A stretch of DNA of 64,000 nucleotides, taken from contig NZ_CP150290.1 in assembly GCF_038051995.1 (NCBI RefSeq), positions 5,761,001 through 5,825,000 of the forward strand, in the 5' to 3' direction. Below the pieces are notes generated by a model. That model saw only the letters and a program-made list of their open reading frames with translations. It made no database searches and had not been told where the DNA came from. This document shows positions 52,042-60,675 of this stretch, in pieces. The position numbers were made by a program, and so were the translations under genes. This stretch comes from Paenibacillus sp. FSL H8-0537 (lineage in GTDB: Bacteria; Bacillota; Bacilli; Paenibacillales; Paenibacillaceae). Numbering within the stretch: position 1 is the first letter of the stretch; each line of letters starts with the position of its first letter.

Positions 52042-54833
52042 CGGCCCTCCTGCTTCGTCATCCATACGCGCAGCAGCGAGTAAAGCTGCTCCATTTGGAG
52101 CGGCTTGCTAATATAATCCGAGGCGCCCGCCTGCATGCAGCGCTCCCGATCATTCCTCATTGCTTTGGCTGTGAGTGCAATAATCGGCAGCTCCTTCAGC
52201 AATGGATTGCTGCGAATGCTGCGTATAGCTTCCAATCCATCCATAACCGGCATCATAATATCCATAAGAATAATATCAAAATCAGGTTGTTTATTCAAAA
52301 GCTCCAGGCCGAGCTTGCCGTTGCTCGCTGATTCCACGATAACCCCTTTACTGGTAAGCGCCGTCTTGAGCGCAAATACATTGCGATCATCGTCATCAAC
52401 GAGCAGCACCCGTTTTCCTTCAAATAGCCGCGTATCCTCTATGTGAGCTTTAAGCTGTGCCGTCTCCACCTCGCTAAGCTCTTCATCATCCTGTTGCTTA
52501 GAATCGCCTCCAGCAGCATCAGATGCAAGCCATATTACGGTGTTGGCACCAGCCGCCGACTGATCACGACTATTCAGCATTTCCTGGCTGAACGCTATGA
52601 ATTCTTCACTTAGGCTTGGCAAAAACAACGTAAACGTACTTCCCTCGCCCTCCACGCTCTCAAGCTGCAGCCTGCCTCCTAGCAGGCGGGTAAATTCACG
52701 GCAGATGGATAAGCCTAAGCCCGTACCGCCATATTGGCGATTCGTTGTGCCATCCGCTTGCTGGAACGCTTCGAATATAATGGCTTGCTTGTCTGGCGAA
52801 ATGCCAATGCCGCTGTCGCTCACCGAAATCGCAATCATCGTATCCGATGGAGCCTCGCCATTATAAAGCTCTAGTATTCTTGATTGCTCAACAGGAGAAA
52901 CGCTGAGTCGCACGGAACCTCTATCTGTAAACTTGAACGCATTGGACAGCAGATTTTTTAATATATGCTGCAAGCGGTGACCGTCCGTCGAAATAATAGG
53001 CGGCGCTTGCTCATCGAAGTTAGTAACGAAGGAAAGCTGTTTTTTCTCGGCTACAGGATCGAATAACTGGCGCATCAACATTGGAATTTCTGTCATATTC
53101 ACTTCGTCAATCGTTACTTCAAGCTTACCGGCTTCGATTTTCGATAAATCCAAAATATCGTCGATCAGGCTGAGCAAATCCTTGCCCGCCGAATGGATGA
53201 CGTGGGAATAATGCTGTTCTTCCTCCGTCATCGTCTTATTTTCATTCTCATAAAGCATCTGCGACAAAATTAAAATGCTGTTAAGCGGCGTACGCAGCTC
53301 ATGCGACATATTGGCCAGAAAATCCGTCTTGTACTGCGAGCTCTGGACAAGCTTCTCGGAATAATCCTCAAGCTCATGCTTCGTCTGCTCTAGCTGACTG
53401 TTGCGCTGCTCCGCCAAGTCCCGCTGCTCCTGTAAATAATCGTTCGTCAGGCGCAGCTGCTCCTGCTGCATTTGCATTTCTTCAGACTGTGCCTGCAATT
53501 CCTCAGACTGCGCCTGAAGTTCCTCGGTCAGCATTTGTGATTCATTAAGCAGACGCTCGATTTCCATACGTCCTATGACGCTGTTTATTGCTACGCCAAG
53601 GCTTTCCTGCAGCGCTTTAATAAGCGTAAGTTGTTTGTCATCGAAGCTTCCTAAAGAGGCAAATTCCACAACCGCCAGCACTTTGCCCTCGAAGAAAACC
53701 GGAGCCACCAGCAAGCTTCGAGGAGAAGCCTCCCCTAAGGAAGAACGGACTTTAACGTATCCCATCGGCAAATCTGTCAAATGATACAGCCGTTTGTCAA
53801 CGACACATTGACCAGCAATTCCTTCTCCAGGCTTGAAGCTTACAGCTGCTTCTATAGCATGCTCATGCCCGGCAAAAGAAGCCGTCTTCACATAGGTAGT
53901 CACGCCATTTTGTACATGACGCATATAAATAGCGCTATAAGTAGCATCAACCATCGGCGTTACTTGATAAACAAACGCTTCGGACAGATCAGCAATATGC
54001 TTAAAGCCCTGATACATATCCGCTACCTCCACGGTACGCTTCTGTACCCAGCTTTCTTCATTGACGTTGTCCAGCAATTCATTGGTCGCCTCGGCCAACT
54101 CGCGAATTTCATCCTTCGTATTCACGCGAATCCGCTCATTAATATCACCTTCTGAAGCGATGATGCTGCGAATCGTATGTTTGACATCCTTAATCGTACG
54201 AACAATGGCACCTGAGACGAATATAGCAGCAGCAATCGCGCTTATCGTCACTAAGGCAAAGGCAATAAACAGCACATATTGCAAATTGCGATTATTTTGT
54301 GAGAGCGTCTCCACTCTTAGCTTCGTTAGCTCCTTCTCCGAAGTGCGAAGCTGATCCAGTTGGGTACGCACCTTTTCTACAATTTCTTTGCCCAGATCGC
54401 TCGCATAATAGGTCCGAATCGCATCCATCTTGTTTTCTTTACGCAGTTGAACAACGGGCTGCCCTGCAAACTTGTCCCATTGCTCAATATTCGCTTTAAT
54501 TTCTTCTAAATTCGCCTGTTGGGTAGGATTATCATTCAATAGCTCATGCAGCTTATTATAATTGCTTCCCCATACTAAAATAGCATCATTGTAAGGAACC
54601 AAATACTTTTCGTCACCACTGATAACGTAACCCCGCTGCCCATTTTGCATATCAAGCATATTAATTTCAAGCTGATCAACCACTTCATGAACCGTAATAT
54701 CGTGATCTGCTATGAAATTGATTTCGCTCTGCAAAGCATTTATACGCACAACAATAATAACAATAGCAACAGCCAAACATAATAGTATGCTAAGGTAGCC
54801 TAATAAAATTTTCGCTCTTATCGTAAAGCGCAT
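52038..54833 (-). CDS. CHASE3-HAMP-GAF hybrid histidine kinase, RsbK-like
   Basis: A 931-aa hybrid kinase: membrane helix (10-30), CHASE3 extracellular domain (about 35-175, with NMLDMQNGQRGYVISG), second helix (about 180-205), HAMP (about 205-265), GAF (about 285-435), a Gln/Glu-rich coiled coil (EELQAQSEELQAQSEEMQ; about 440-500), HisKA with ANMSHELRTPLNSILIL (about 520), HATPase, and a C-terminal receiver with IILMDIMMPVMDG (about residue 855). It is coupled to the CheR-like gene and close to sigB. The same domain plan and context occur in B. cereus RsbK, which signals to RsbY. Confidence 0.92.
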   Translation of the reverse strand: MRFTIRAKILLGYLSILLCLAVAIVIIVVRINALQSEINFIADHDITVHEVVDQLEINMLDMQNGQRGYVISGDEKYLVPYNDAILVWGSNYNKLHELLNDNPTQQANLEEIKANIEQWDKFAGQPVVQLRKENKMDAIRTYYASDLGKEIVEKVRTQLDQLRTSEKELTKLRVETLSQNNRNLQYVLFIAFALVTISAIAAAIFVSGAIVRTIKDVKHTIRSIIASEGDINERIRVNTKDEIRELAEATNELLDNVNEESWVQKRTVEVADMYQGFKHIADLSEAFVYQVTPMVDATYSAIYMRHVQNGVTTYVKTASFAGHEHAIEAAVSFKPGEGIAGQCVVDKRLYHLTDLPMGYVKVRSSLGEASPRSLLVAPVFFEGKVLAVVEFASLGSFDDKQLTLIKALQESLGVAINSVIGRMEIERLLNESQMLTEELQAQSEELQAQSEEMQMQQEQLRLTNDYLQEQRDLAEQRNSQLEQTKHELEDYSEKLVQSSQYKTDFLANMSHELRTPLNSILILSQMLYENENKTMTEEEQHYSHVIHSAGKDLLSLIDDILDLSKIEAGKLEVTIDEVNMTEIPMLMRQLFDPVAEKKQLSFVTNFDEQAPPIISTDGHRLQHILKNLLSNAFKFTDRGSVRLSVSPVEQSRILELYNGEAPSDTMIAISVSDSGIGISPDKQAIIFEAFQQADGTTNRQYGGTGLGLSICREFTRLLGGRLQLESVEGEGSTFTLFLPSLSEEFIAFSQEMLNSRDQSAAGANTVIWLASDAAGGDSKQQDDEELSEVETAQLKAHIEDTRLFEGKRVLLVDDDDRNVFALKTALTSKGVIVESASNGKLGLELLNKQPDFDIILMDIMMPVMDGLEAIRSIRSNPLLKELPIIALTAKAMRNDRERCMQAGASDYISKPLQMEQLYSLLRVWMTKQEGR

Positions 54834-54929
54834 CGAACGCCAAATAAGTCATTCCTCCATTCCAACCATACCTCTAACTCTATCATCATTGCTTAGAGTA
54901 TGGCAAGAAACGAGGCACCCAAGATGAAC

Positions 54930-55682
54930 TTACAGCCATGCCCGCAGCTTCTCAATCGCACGCTTCTGAATCCGGGAAACACTCATTTGCGAGACTCCCA
55001 GCTTGTCGGCTATCATGCGCTGCGACTGGCCTTCCTGATAGATTAAATGGATGACGGTCTGTTCTTCTTCCTTGAGGCTTTTCATCGCTTCCCCTATATC
55101 CAGCTTCATATCAAGCGCTTTAAATTCATCGGACGGATTAGCGATGAGATCGCCAATCGAAGCACCATCCCCTTCGCTGGTGAGCGGTGTATCCAGAGAC
55201 GTGTAATGGTAATAATCACGTCCTGCCAAAATTTCAATCGTCTCTTCCTGCGTAAGCTCCAGATGGGCCGCGATTTCCTCCACTTTCGGCGAGCGTTCCA
55301 GCTTTACCGTCAGCTCATCAATCGCATGCTGAAGCATGCTGCCTTTTTCCTTTACACGTCTAGGCACTTGAATATACCAAGAGCGGTCACGCAAATAATT
55401 TTTCAAATTGCCGATGACGCTTTTCATCGCATAACCTTCAAACGGAATACCGATTGAAGGATCGTATTGTTTAAAGAGCCGCAGCAGCGACATTTGGCCC
55501 ACCTGATATAAATCCTCATATAAATCCGGGCGGCTGCGAGACATTTTGCCAGCAGCCATTCGAACGATATCCTCATAATGTACCAGAAGCGCCGTAGCCG
55601 CTTCATTACAACCTTCATCACGGTAGGTTTGCATGAAAGCGGCTATTTCACTTGGAGCTTTGGAGGAGGGTTTCGTACTCAT
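54930..55682 (-). CDS. sigB: SigB-family RNA polymerase sigma factor
   Basis: A 250-aa sigma factor of the SigB/SigF/SigG (sigma-70 group 3) type. Regions seen: 2 (YEDLYQVGQMSLLRLFKQYDP), RpoD-like 2.4 (AMKSVIGNLKNYLRDR), region 3 (VPRRVKEKGSML; SPKVEEIAAHLELTQEE) and region 4 HTH (QRMIADKLGVSQMSVSRIQ). Its ATG overlaps the rsbW-like stop by 4 bases (ATGA), as in rsbW-sigB pairs. It should drive general stress genes such as ytxH and yflT. Confidence 0.93.
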   Translation of the reverse strand: MSTKPSSKAPSEIAAFMQTYRDEGCNEAATALLVHYEDIVRMAAGKMSRSRPDLYEDLYQVGQMSLLRLFKQYDPSIGIPFEGYAMKSVIGNLKNYLRDRSWYIQVPRRVKEKGSMLQHAIDELTVKLERSPKVEEIAAHLELTQEETIEILAGRDYYHYTSLDTPLTSEGDGASIGDLIANPSDEFKALDMKLDIGEAMKSLKEEEQTVIHLIYQEGQSQRMIADKLGVSQMSVSRIQKRAIEKLRAWL

Positions 55683-56131
55683 GCCATCTCCTCTTTTCTG
55701 CCAAGCAGTTTGGTAAGAATGACCTCCGTACCGCTAGTCGTATTCACTTCCACATGATCCATAAGCGCCTGCATCATATACAGGCCAAGTCCGCCAATTG
55801 GAGCATCGCTTAGTCTCGTCGTATGGAGCGCCCCCGCTGTACGGTTGACTGCCTGCTCATAATTAAAGCTGGTGCCATTGTCACGAATACAAATTTTCAA
55901 GCCGTCGAGCTGTTGTTCAAAATTCACTTGTAGCTCGCCAGAGCCAAGCTGCTCATAACCATGTATAATCGCGTTATTGCACGCCTCGCCTACGGCTACC
56001 TTCATATCTTCAATTTGCTCATATTCAAAGCCTAATTTAACGGCCAGACCATATAAGGTTAATCTCACAATATCGAGATAATCTGCCTCCGCTGGAATTG
56101 TCAACTGCACCGATGTTTTCATATCAGCCAT
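55679..56131 (-). CDS. rsbW: RsbW-like anti-sigma factor (copy 1)
   Basis: A 150-aa GHKL-type serine kinase/anti-sigma protein. N box VGEACNNAIIHGYE (about residue 50), G1 DNGTSFN (about 90) and G2 GGLGLYMMQALMD are intact. It is translationally coupled to sigB, so it is the most likely anti-SigB factor. It holds SigB and phosphorylates RsbV in the family model. A paralogue (copy 2) lies at 56881-57336. Confidence 0.9.
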   Translation of the reverse strand: MADMKTSVQLTIPAEADYLDIVRLTLYGLAVKLGFEYEQIEDMKVAVGEACNNAIIHGYEQLGSGELQVNFEQQLDGLKICIRDNGTSFNYEQAVNRTAGALHTTRLSDAPIGGLGLYMMQALMDHVEVNTTSGTEVILTKLLGRKEEMA

Positions 56132-56188
56132 TCTTTCCTTTCTACAGTAAGATGTTATGTTATGTGCGTCATGCTGCTAACGGTCTGT

Positions 56189-56740
56189 TTACTGTCTGCT
56201 TGAAGCCGTATTATGCATACCGGCTGGTCTAGATACACTTTCTGCGGCTCCTGCAGCAGATTTACGCTCTACGATCAGCTGCAGCACTTTCGCTGCAAGC
56301 GTTGCTCCTTGGGCAAGTAATTCCGTCTTTGTATTATTTACTGCCACTTTCGGTCTTGCTGCTTCCGCTTCGGCTTGCACAGCGGCTCTTTCCTTCCGCA
56401 GCTTCTGCCCTGATTTCACAGAGGAAATGAGTGCAACCGCCGATTCCTTAACCGCTGAGGTCGCTTCCTGAACGACATGGCCCACATCATCAAGTGATCC
56501 GAACAGCGAGTCAAGCGATTTGAGCTTCATATTTACATCATCTGCAACAGAGTTCGTGGTTTGAACGACACTCTTCACCTCTGTACCGATTGCCGATATC
56601 TCATGCTTCACTTCGATTAAAGTTACCCTCATCTCATCGAGTGAATACTTAAGTGATCTAAGCGCCTCTATCACATAATAAACGAGTATGGCAAAAGCAA
56701 TTGCTGCTATCAAAACCCCTATCTCCCATAGCATAAGCAT
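56189..56740 (-). CDS. DUF948 (YtxG-like) stress protein
   Basis: A 183-aa protein with one N-terminal membrane helix (residues 5-25) and a coiled-coil tail (YSLDEMRVTLIEVKHEISAIG; about 30-110), as in DUF948/YtxG proteins of Bacillus. It lies between the two rsbW-like genes in the same orientation. In B. subtilis ytxG sits with ytxH in a stress operon, and a ytxH homologue is at 59338-59715. The C-terminal region is Ala/Glu-rich. Confidence 0.85.
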   Translation of the reverse strand: MLMLWEIGVLIAAIAFAILVYYVIEALRSLKYSLDEMRVTLIEVKHEISAIGTEVKSVVQTTNSVADDVNMKLKSLDSLFGSLDDVGHVVQEATSAVKESAVALISSVKSGQKLRKERAAVQAEAEAARPKVAVNNTKTELLAQGATLAAKVLQLIVERKSAAGAAESVSRPAGMHNTASSRQ

Positions 56741-56824
56741 AGCCCCCTTACTTTCCTTGTGCTTCTTGTTACGTTTAAGTTACCCTGCTCTACAAGGAAT
56801 GAAACAGCAGCCGGCTAGCAATAT

Positions 56825-56876
56825 AAAAAAACAAAACCACGACTTGCCGGGGCGTCCCATGCCTTAGTCGTGGTTA
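56825..56876 (-). terminator. Terminator after rsbV-rsbW copy 2
   Basis: On the minus strand AACCACGACT pairs with AGTCGTGGTT, followed by TTGTTTTTTT. It separates the rsbV-rsbW copy 2 transcript from the DUF948-rsbW-sigB group. Confidence 0.8.
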
Positions 56877-56880
56877 TGTG

Positions 56881-57336
56881 TTATTGCAGCGGCAGAAGAC
56901 GCTTGGTCATGACGACCTGCGTGCTTTCAGCGGAATGTATATTAACTTCATCCATTAACGCCTGCATTAAATACAAGCCAAGTCCGCCAACTTCCAAACC
57001 GCTCGCGTCTTCACCTTCAAGCGGCCCTGCCTTTTCCATATAAGCTCCAGCTTCAAAGCCTGCTCCGCTGTTCGTAATTTTAATCGTCAAATGATCGGGC
57101 AGCACTTCAAATTCAACTAAAATTTGAAGCTCGTCCTCCGTTGCTTGAACGGCATCAGCTGCTTGATCTGCCGTATAATGCAAAACAGCGTTATTGCAAG
57201 CTTCTCCAACAGCAACCTTCATATCCTCGATATCCTCAAACGAAAAACCCATTTTAGAAGCAATACCGTATAGGCTAAGCCTGACGATATCCAAATATTG
57301 TGCGTCCGCCGGTATTTGCATCACAATACGCTTCAT
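56881..57336 (-). CDS. RsbW-like anti-sigma factor (copy 2)
   Basis: A 151-aa GHKL-fold kinase paralogous to 55679-56131. The N box reads VGEACNNAVLHYTA, G1 TNSGAGF and G2 GGLGLYLMQALMD. It is co-transcribed with the RsbV-like gene (2-base gap) and shares the N-terminal DAQYLDIVRLSLYGIA pattern with copy 1. It may bind another sigma factor or act as the RsbV kinase; this cannot be settled here. Confidence 0.88.
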   Translation of the reverse strand: MKRIVMQIPADAQYLDIVRLSLYGIASKMGFSFEDIEDMKVAVGEACNNAVLHYTADQAADAVQATEDELQILVEFEVLPDHLTIKITNSGAGFEAGAYMEKAGPLEGEDASGLEVGGLGLYLMQALMDEVNIHSAESTQVVMTKRLLPLQ

Positions 57337-57338
57337 CC

Positions 57339-57665
57339 TTAGCTTACGGTCCCTTCATTGATATAGCCTGAAATGCCGGTAATATCAAATAGCCGCTTAA
57401 TGCTTCTTGGAATATTTTTAACGATAAATTCTGCTTTCTTCTCATCACGCGCTTTAATAACCGACACAACGATGCCGATACCTGTACTATCAATATAAGC
57501 AAGGCGTTCCGTATCAAGAACAAGCGTTTTATCTGTACGATTGACAACCGTTTCGAGCAGGGAGCGCAGCTCAGGCGCTGCGGCCAAATCAAGCTCACCG
57601 CCTACTTGTACAATTATCGCGCTATCCGTTTCATGAATAACTGCCTGAAATTTGTTTAACGTCAT
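57339..57665 (-). CDS. rsbV: RsbV-like anti-anti-sigma factor (STAS)
   Basis: A 108-aa STAS-domain protein. The phosphorylatable Ser is Ser60 in the conserved YIDSTGIGIVV motif. When dephosphorylated it binds RsbW and frees SigB. The start was set at the ATG behind GGGAGTGTGTTCA; the longest frame adds 20 codons. It lies downstream of the RsbY-like phosphatase gene (57971-59113) and directly upstream of rsbW copy 2. Confidence 0.92.
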   Translation of the reverse strand: MTLNKFQAVIHETDSAIIVQVGGELDLAAAPELRSLLETVVNRTDKTLVLDTERLAYIDSTGIGIVVSVIKARDEKKAEFIVKNIPRSIKRLFDITGISGYINEGTVS

Positions 57666-57970
57666 TGAACACACTCCCAAGGCAAATTTTAAGTAGATCA
57701 TATCAATAACACCGTCACTGCACAAGCGGAGAACAGCCGATTTTGAAGATCGGCTGCCCGCTTGCCGCTCGCGGGATGAAAGCGACTATTACATTTATCA
57801 TGCCTACGTTTGCAATAAAGTGAAAGGCAGCCGATCATGCTGTTCATACAAAACCAGCATCTGCTGAAATAGTCAGATATCCTTATATTAAACCGTTTGG
57901 GAATGATTGAAACAGCTCGCGGGCCATGATTTCAAAATTTTTTTCTATTTCTATCTCACTTGTATTTCTA
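57666..57970. other. Intergenic gap with inverted repeats
   Basis: The 305 bp between the RsbY-like stop and rsbV hold an inverted repeat (CAGCCGAT...ATCGGCTG near 57735-57757) without a T run and a GC-rich CCGC/GCGG segment after it. A clear sigma-B promoter was not found. Nothing else is recognisable. Confidence 0.5.
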
Positions 57971-59113
57971 TCACGCCTTCGCTTTTGTTTCGACCATAAC
58001 GAGGCAAATATCATCCTGCTGGCTTACCTGTCCTAAGCCTTCGAACAGATTCAGCACATGATCCTCAAGCTGTTCCCCATTTTCACCTAACCTTGCTTGC
58101 AGCTGCTGGACATCATCCTCTTGTCCTTTGGCGAGCTGATCGAGCAGGCCATCGGTATAGAGCACGATTTTCACCTGATTGCGATAAGCAATCGTGCCTT
58201 TTTTCACTTCAATGTTATCAAAAAATCCTAACGCGCAGCAGCCTTCCGTCAGCAGCTGCGGTTTTTGATCCACAAAGGCAATACCAGCGGGATGCCCCGC
58301 ATTGACATATTCAATCGTCTGCTCGTTCGTGTCCAGCACATAATAGATGGCGGTAAAATAATAGTTCATCAGTTGATTCGAGCCCTGCAGCTGCATCATC
58401 CTCCGGTTCAGCTCAAGCACGACGAGCTCGGGATCGGAAATGCTTTTAATCGTATCCTGCAGCGCCGAATAAATATACATACATACGAGCGAGGAAGAAA
58501 TGCCATGGCCCATCATATCAAGCAAAATAACGCCATATTTTCCGCCGCCTAAGCAGTACCAGGCATAAAAATCGCCTGCCAGCTCAGAGGATGGCCGATA
58601 AATCGCATCGATTTTGACCCGATCATTGTCTATCGGATCGCTCAGTATGCTGCGCTGCACCTGCTTCGCCAAATTCAGCTCAAAGGAAATTCGCTGATCG
58701 CGCTCCTTATGCCAATCCTTTTCATATTTAAGACGCAGCGCTGAGCGGATGCGGGCAAGCAGCTCGACTTTATTGATCGGCTTCATGACATAATCGATCG
58801 CTCCCGCGTCCAGCGCTTCCGCCAGCTTATTCGAATCCCCAAGCGCCGTAACAAAAATAACCGGTATATCGCGGTAGCGCTCGCTTTCCTGAATGCGCCT
58901 GCACGCTTCAATGCCATCGATGCCCGGCATCATTAAATCCATTAGAATGAGAGAAACCGGCGGTTCCGTCGCATTCGGCTCATCTAGCTCCAAAATATCA
59001 AACAGCTCCATTGCTGAGGAGGCTGTTGTTAATTTCGTATATCCGGCTTTTTGCAAGATCTTCTCTATAATGAGCAAATTCGTAGCGTTGTCGTCCACAA
59101 TTGCGATTCGCAT
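57971..59113 (-). CDS. Receiver-PP2C phosphatase, RsbY-like
   Basis: A 380-aa response regulator with a serine phosphatase output. The receiver (about residues 1-125) has VDDN at the start, Asp59 in LMDLMMPG and the Lys of VMKPINK. The PP2C (SpoIIE-type) domain (about 165-378) has ELAGDFYAWY, DMMGHG and YTDGLLDQ metal-site motifs. It dephosphorylates RsbV to release SigB. In B. cereus RsbY is phosphorylated by RsbK; the RsbK-like kinase here (52038-54833) is the likely partner. The gene is upstream of rsbV. Confidence 0.92.
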   Translation of the reverse strand: MRIAIVDDNATNLLIIEKILQKAGYTKLTTASSAMELFDILELDEPNATEPPVSLILMDLMMPGIDGIEACRRIQESERYRDIPVIFVTALGDSNKLAEALDAGAIDYVMKPINKVELLARIRSALRLKYEKDWHKERDQRISFELNLAKQVQRSILSDPIDNDRVKIDAIYRPSSELAGDFYAWYCLGGGKYGVILLDMMGHGISSSLVCMYIYSALQDTIKSISDPELVVLELNRRMMQLQGSNQLMNYYFTAIYYVLDTNEQTIEYVNAGHPAGIAFVDQKPQLLTEGCCALGFFDNIEVKKGTIAYRNQVKIVLYTDGLLDQLAKGQEDDVQQLQARLGENGEQLEDHVLNLFEGLGQVSQQDDICLVMVETKAKA

Positions 59114-59266
59114 ATGTTCGCGCTCCTTTCGTTGCTACAAGTTAATCAACCTTTTTTTTCAAAGTGAAACGCTCTAGTAGTTATATCATATTCGATTATG
59201 CCTTTCCAATCCTATAATTAATGATCCTTCCATAAGCGCGTTTCGCTGCAATTCATTTTAACCATT

Positions 59267-59292
59267 GTTTCAAAACTTGCTAGGCGGGTTAC
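59267..59292 (+). promoter_or_regulatory. Sigma-B-like promoter upstream of ytxH
   Basis: GTTTCA, 14 bases, GGTTAC, compared with the B. subtilis sigma-B consensus GTTTAA-N12-15-GGGTAT (9 of 12). It lies 45 bases upstream of the ytxH ATG, next to the sigB module. Confidence 0.4.
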
Positions 59293-59337
59293 TTAATGAC
59301 ATGAGAGACGATAACCAGATAAGAGGAGAGGATTAAT

Positions 59338-59715
59338 ATGTCGAACCCTGTAAACGAAGCAAAATCAAACGGACTGCTCGCGGGAATTCTGATTGGAGGT
59401 GCGCTCGGTGCTTTGTCGGCCCTGCTGCTAGCTCCAAAATCAGGCTCCGAGCTGCGAAAATCTCTTTCCAATACATGCTCAGATTTATCACAAAAAACAG
59501 GTCGCCTAGCTTCCAACATTAGCGAGAAAACGAGCGATCTCGTTTCAACTATAGGCCATAAAACGCAAGACCTCGCCACCACCGTTCGCGATGAAGCCTC
59601 TGACATAGCCGACCATGCGAAGGAAAGCACCGAACATGTCATCAACGCTGTTACTGAGAAAGCCGAAGAAGCGAAGGAAGGCATTAAGGCGCAGCTTGAG
59701 GCACCTCGTGTATAA
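59338..59715 (+). CDS. YtxH-like general stress protein
   Basis: A 125-aa YtxH/Gas-vesicle-like protein: one Gly-rich membrane helix at the N-terminus (ILIGGALGALSALLLAP) with the characteristic PKSGSELRKSLS sequence, and an amphipathic/disordered Lys/Asp/Glu-rich tail with repeated KTxDLxxT units. In Bacillus ytxH belongs to a sigma-B/sigma-H operon. A sigma-B-like promoter precedes it. It is on the opposite strand from the sigB cluster. Confidence 0.88.
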   Translation: MSNPVNEAKSNGLLAGILIGGALGALSALLLAPKSGSELRKSLSNTCSDLSQKTGRLASNISEKTSDLVSTIGHKTQDLATTVRDEASDIADHAKESTEHVINAVTEKAEEAKEGIKAQLEAPRV

Positions 59716-59744
59716 ATTAACATTTCAGCTTCAGGATATGTAAT

Positions 59745-59788
59745 AAAATCAACCCACACCGTTTATATATTGGTGTGGGTTGATTTTT
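59745..59788. terminator. Bidirectional terminator between ytxH and the AAA operon
   Basis: AAATCAACCCACACC pairs with GGTGTGGGTTGATTT, followed by TTGTG. It ends both convergent transcripts. Confidence 0.85.
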
Positions 59789-59805
59789 GTGATAGGTTAA
59801 GTTAT

Positions 59806-60672
59806 CTAACCATGATCACTGCGTCTATGGTCTCTTTCAAATCGTATAACATGAAAGATATTATTTTCTCGATATCCATAACAACGATATTTTTGACTAG
59901 TTCTAAATTTACTAATTGTTTTCTCTCGATGAACCGAATTTCTGAACCAGTCGTCTTGTTGTCTTGAAGGTGAGTAAGGCTTGTATTGCAAGCCATCATG
60001 AATCAAAATATCATCCCATGACAATTGAATGAAGCTGTCGAATGAGGACAAGAATGCTTTAATCTCTTCTAGCTCCAATTGTTCAAATCCATGCTCTTGC
60101 TCCAGCATTTGAAAGGAAAGATTCGTTTCATCATATCTATATACACAGTAATCTCTTGCATTTACTATGAGTTTATTTTCCCATAGCAGATTAGATAAGA
60201 TTATAGGATTAGTAACATTAATAAGAACAACAGGTGTCCCATTTTTCAATACTTCAACAGTATCCATCTTAAAATGCTCATGTTCAAAAGATAAAATAAC
60301 TTTGTCCCTCTCACATGCCTCTGCCAAGGCGTTTCCGGATGTCAAACCCATTAAATATTCAAAATAATAGCTATCAGCTTTACTATGTTTAGGTGCATAA
60401 GTCCAAAAGGGGTCATCCGACATTAGTTTTTGTAATAACCTCTTAAATACGCGAATTTCATTCGACGTTTTAACACTATTATCTGTTAAGACATGATGTA
60501 ATGTAATATTTAACGTAACTTTACGATTATATAGTTCATGATGACGTAGCATAACGACATTCGTTGACTCAATTATTTTTTGCAATTTAATCATAGGAGA
60601 CAAGGAATCCATAAAGGATTGGACAGAGGTGAATTGACCATCAAGTGAAAGCTCATTTAAGATAAGCTCCAT
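59806..60672 (-). CDS. Hypothetical protein of the DUF262-AAA operon
   Basis: A 288-aa, AT-rich-encoded protein with no family that I can name. It appears cytoplasmic, with no membrane helix or signal. Two parts are discernible: residues 1-200 (mixed alpha-beta, with LSFQMLEQEHGFEQLELEEI) and a C-terminal segment rich in basic and aromatic residues (SQKYRCYGYRENNIFHVIRF). That tail has some likeness to small RNase-type toxins, but this is weak. It is the third gene of a tight operon: the ATPase gene ends 3 bases before it starts. Confidence 0.7.
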   Translation of the reverse strand: MELILNELSLDGQFTSVQSFMDSLSPMIKLQKIIESTNVVMLRHHELYNRKVTLNITLHHVLTDNSVKTSNEIRVFKRLLQKLMSDDPFWTYAPKHSKADSYYFEYLMGLTSGNALAEACERDKVILSFEHEHFKMDTVEVLKNGTPVVLINVTNPIILSNLLWENKLIVNARDYCVYRYDETNLSFQMLEQEHGFEQLELEEIKAFLSSFDSFIQLSWDDILIHDGLQYKPYSPSRQQDDWFRNSVHREKTISKFRTSQKYRCYGYRENNIFHVIRFERDHRRSDHG

Positions 60673-60675
60673 AAA

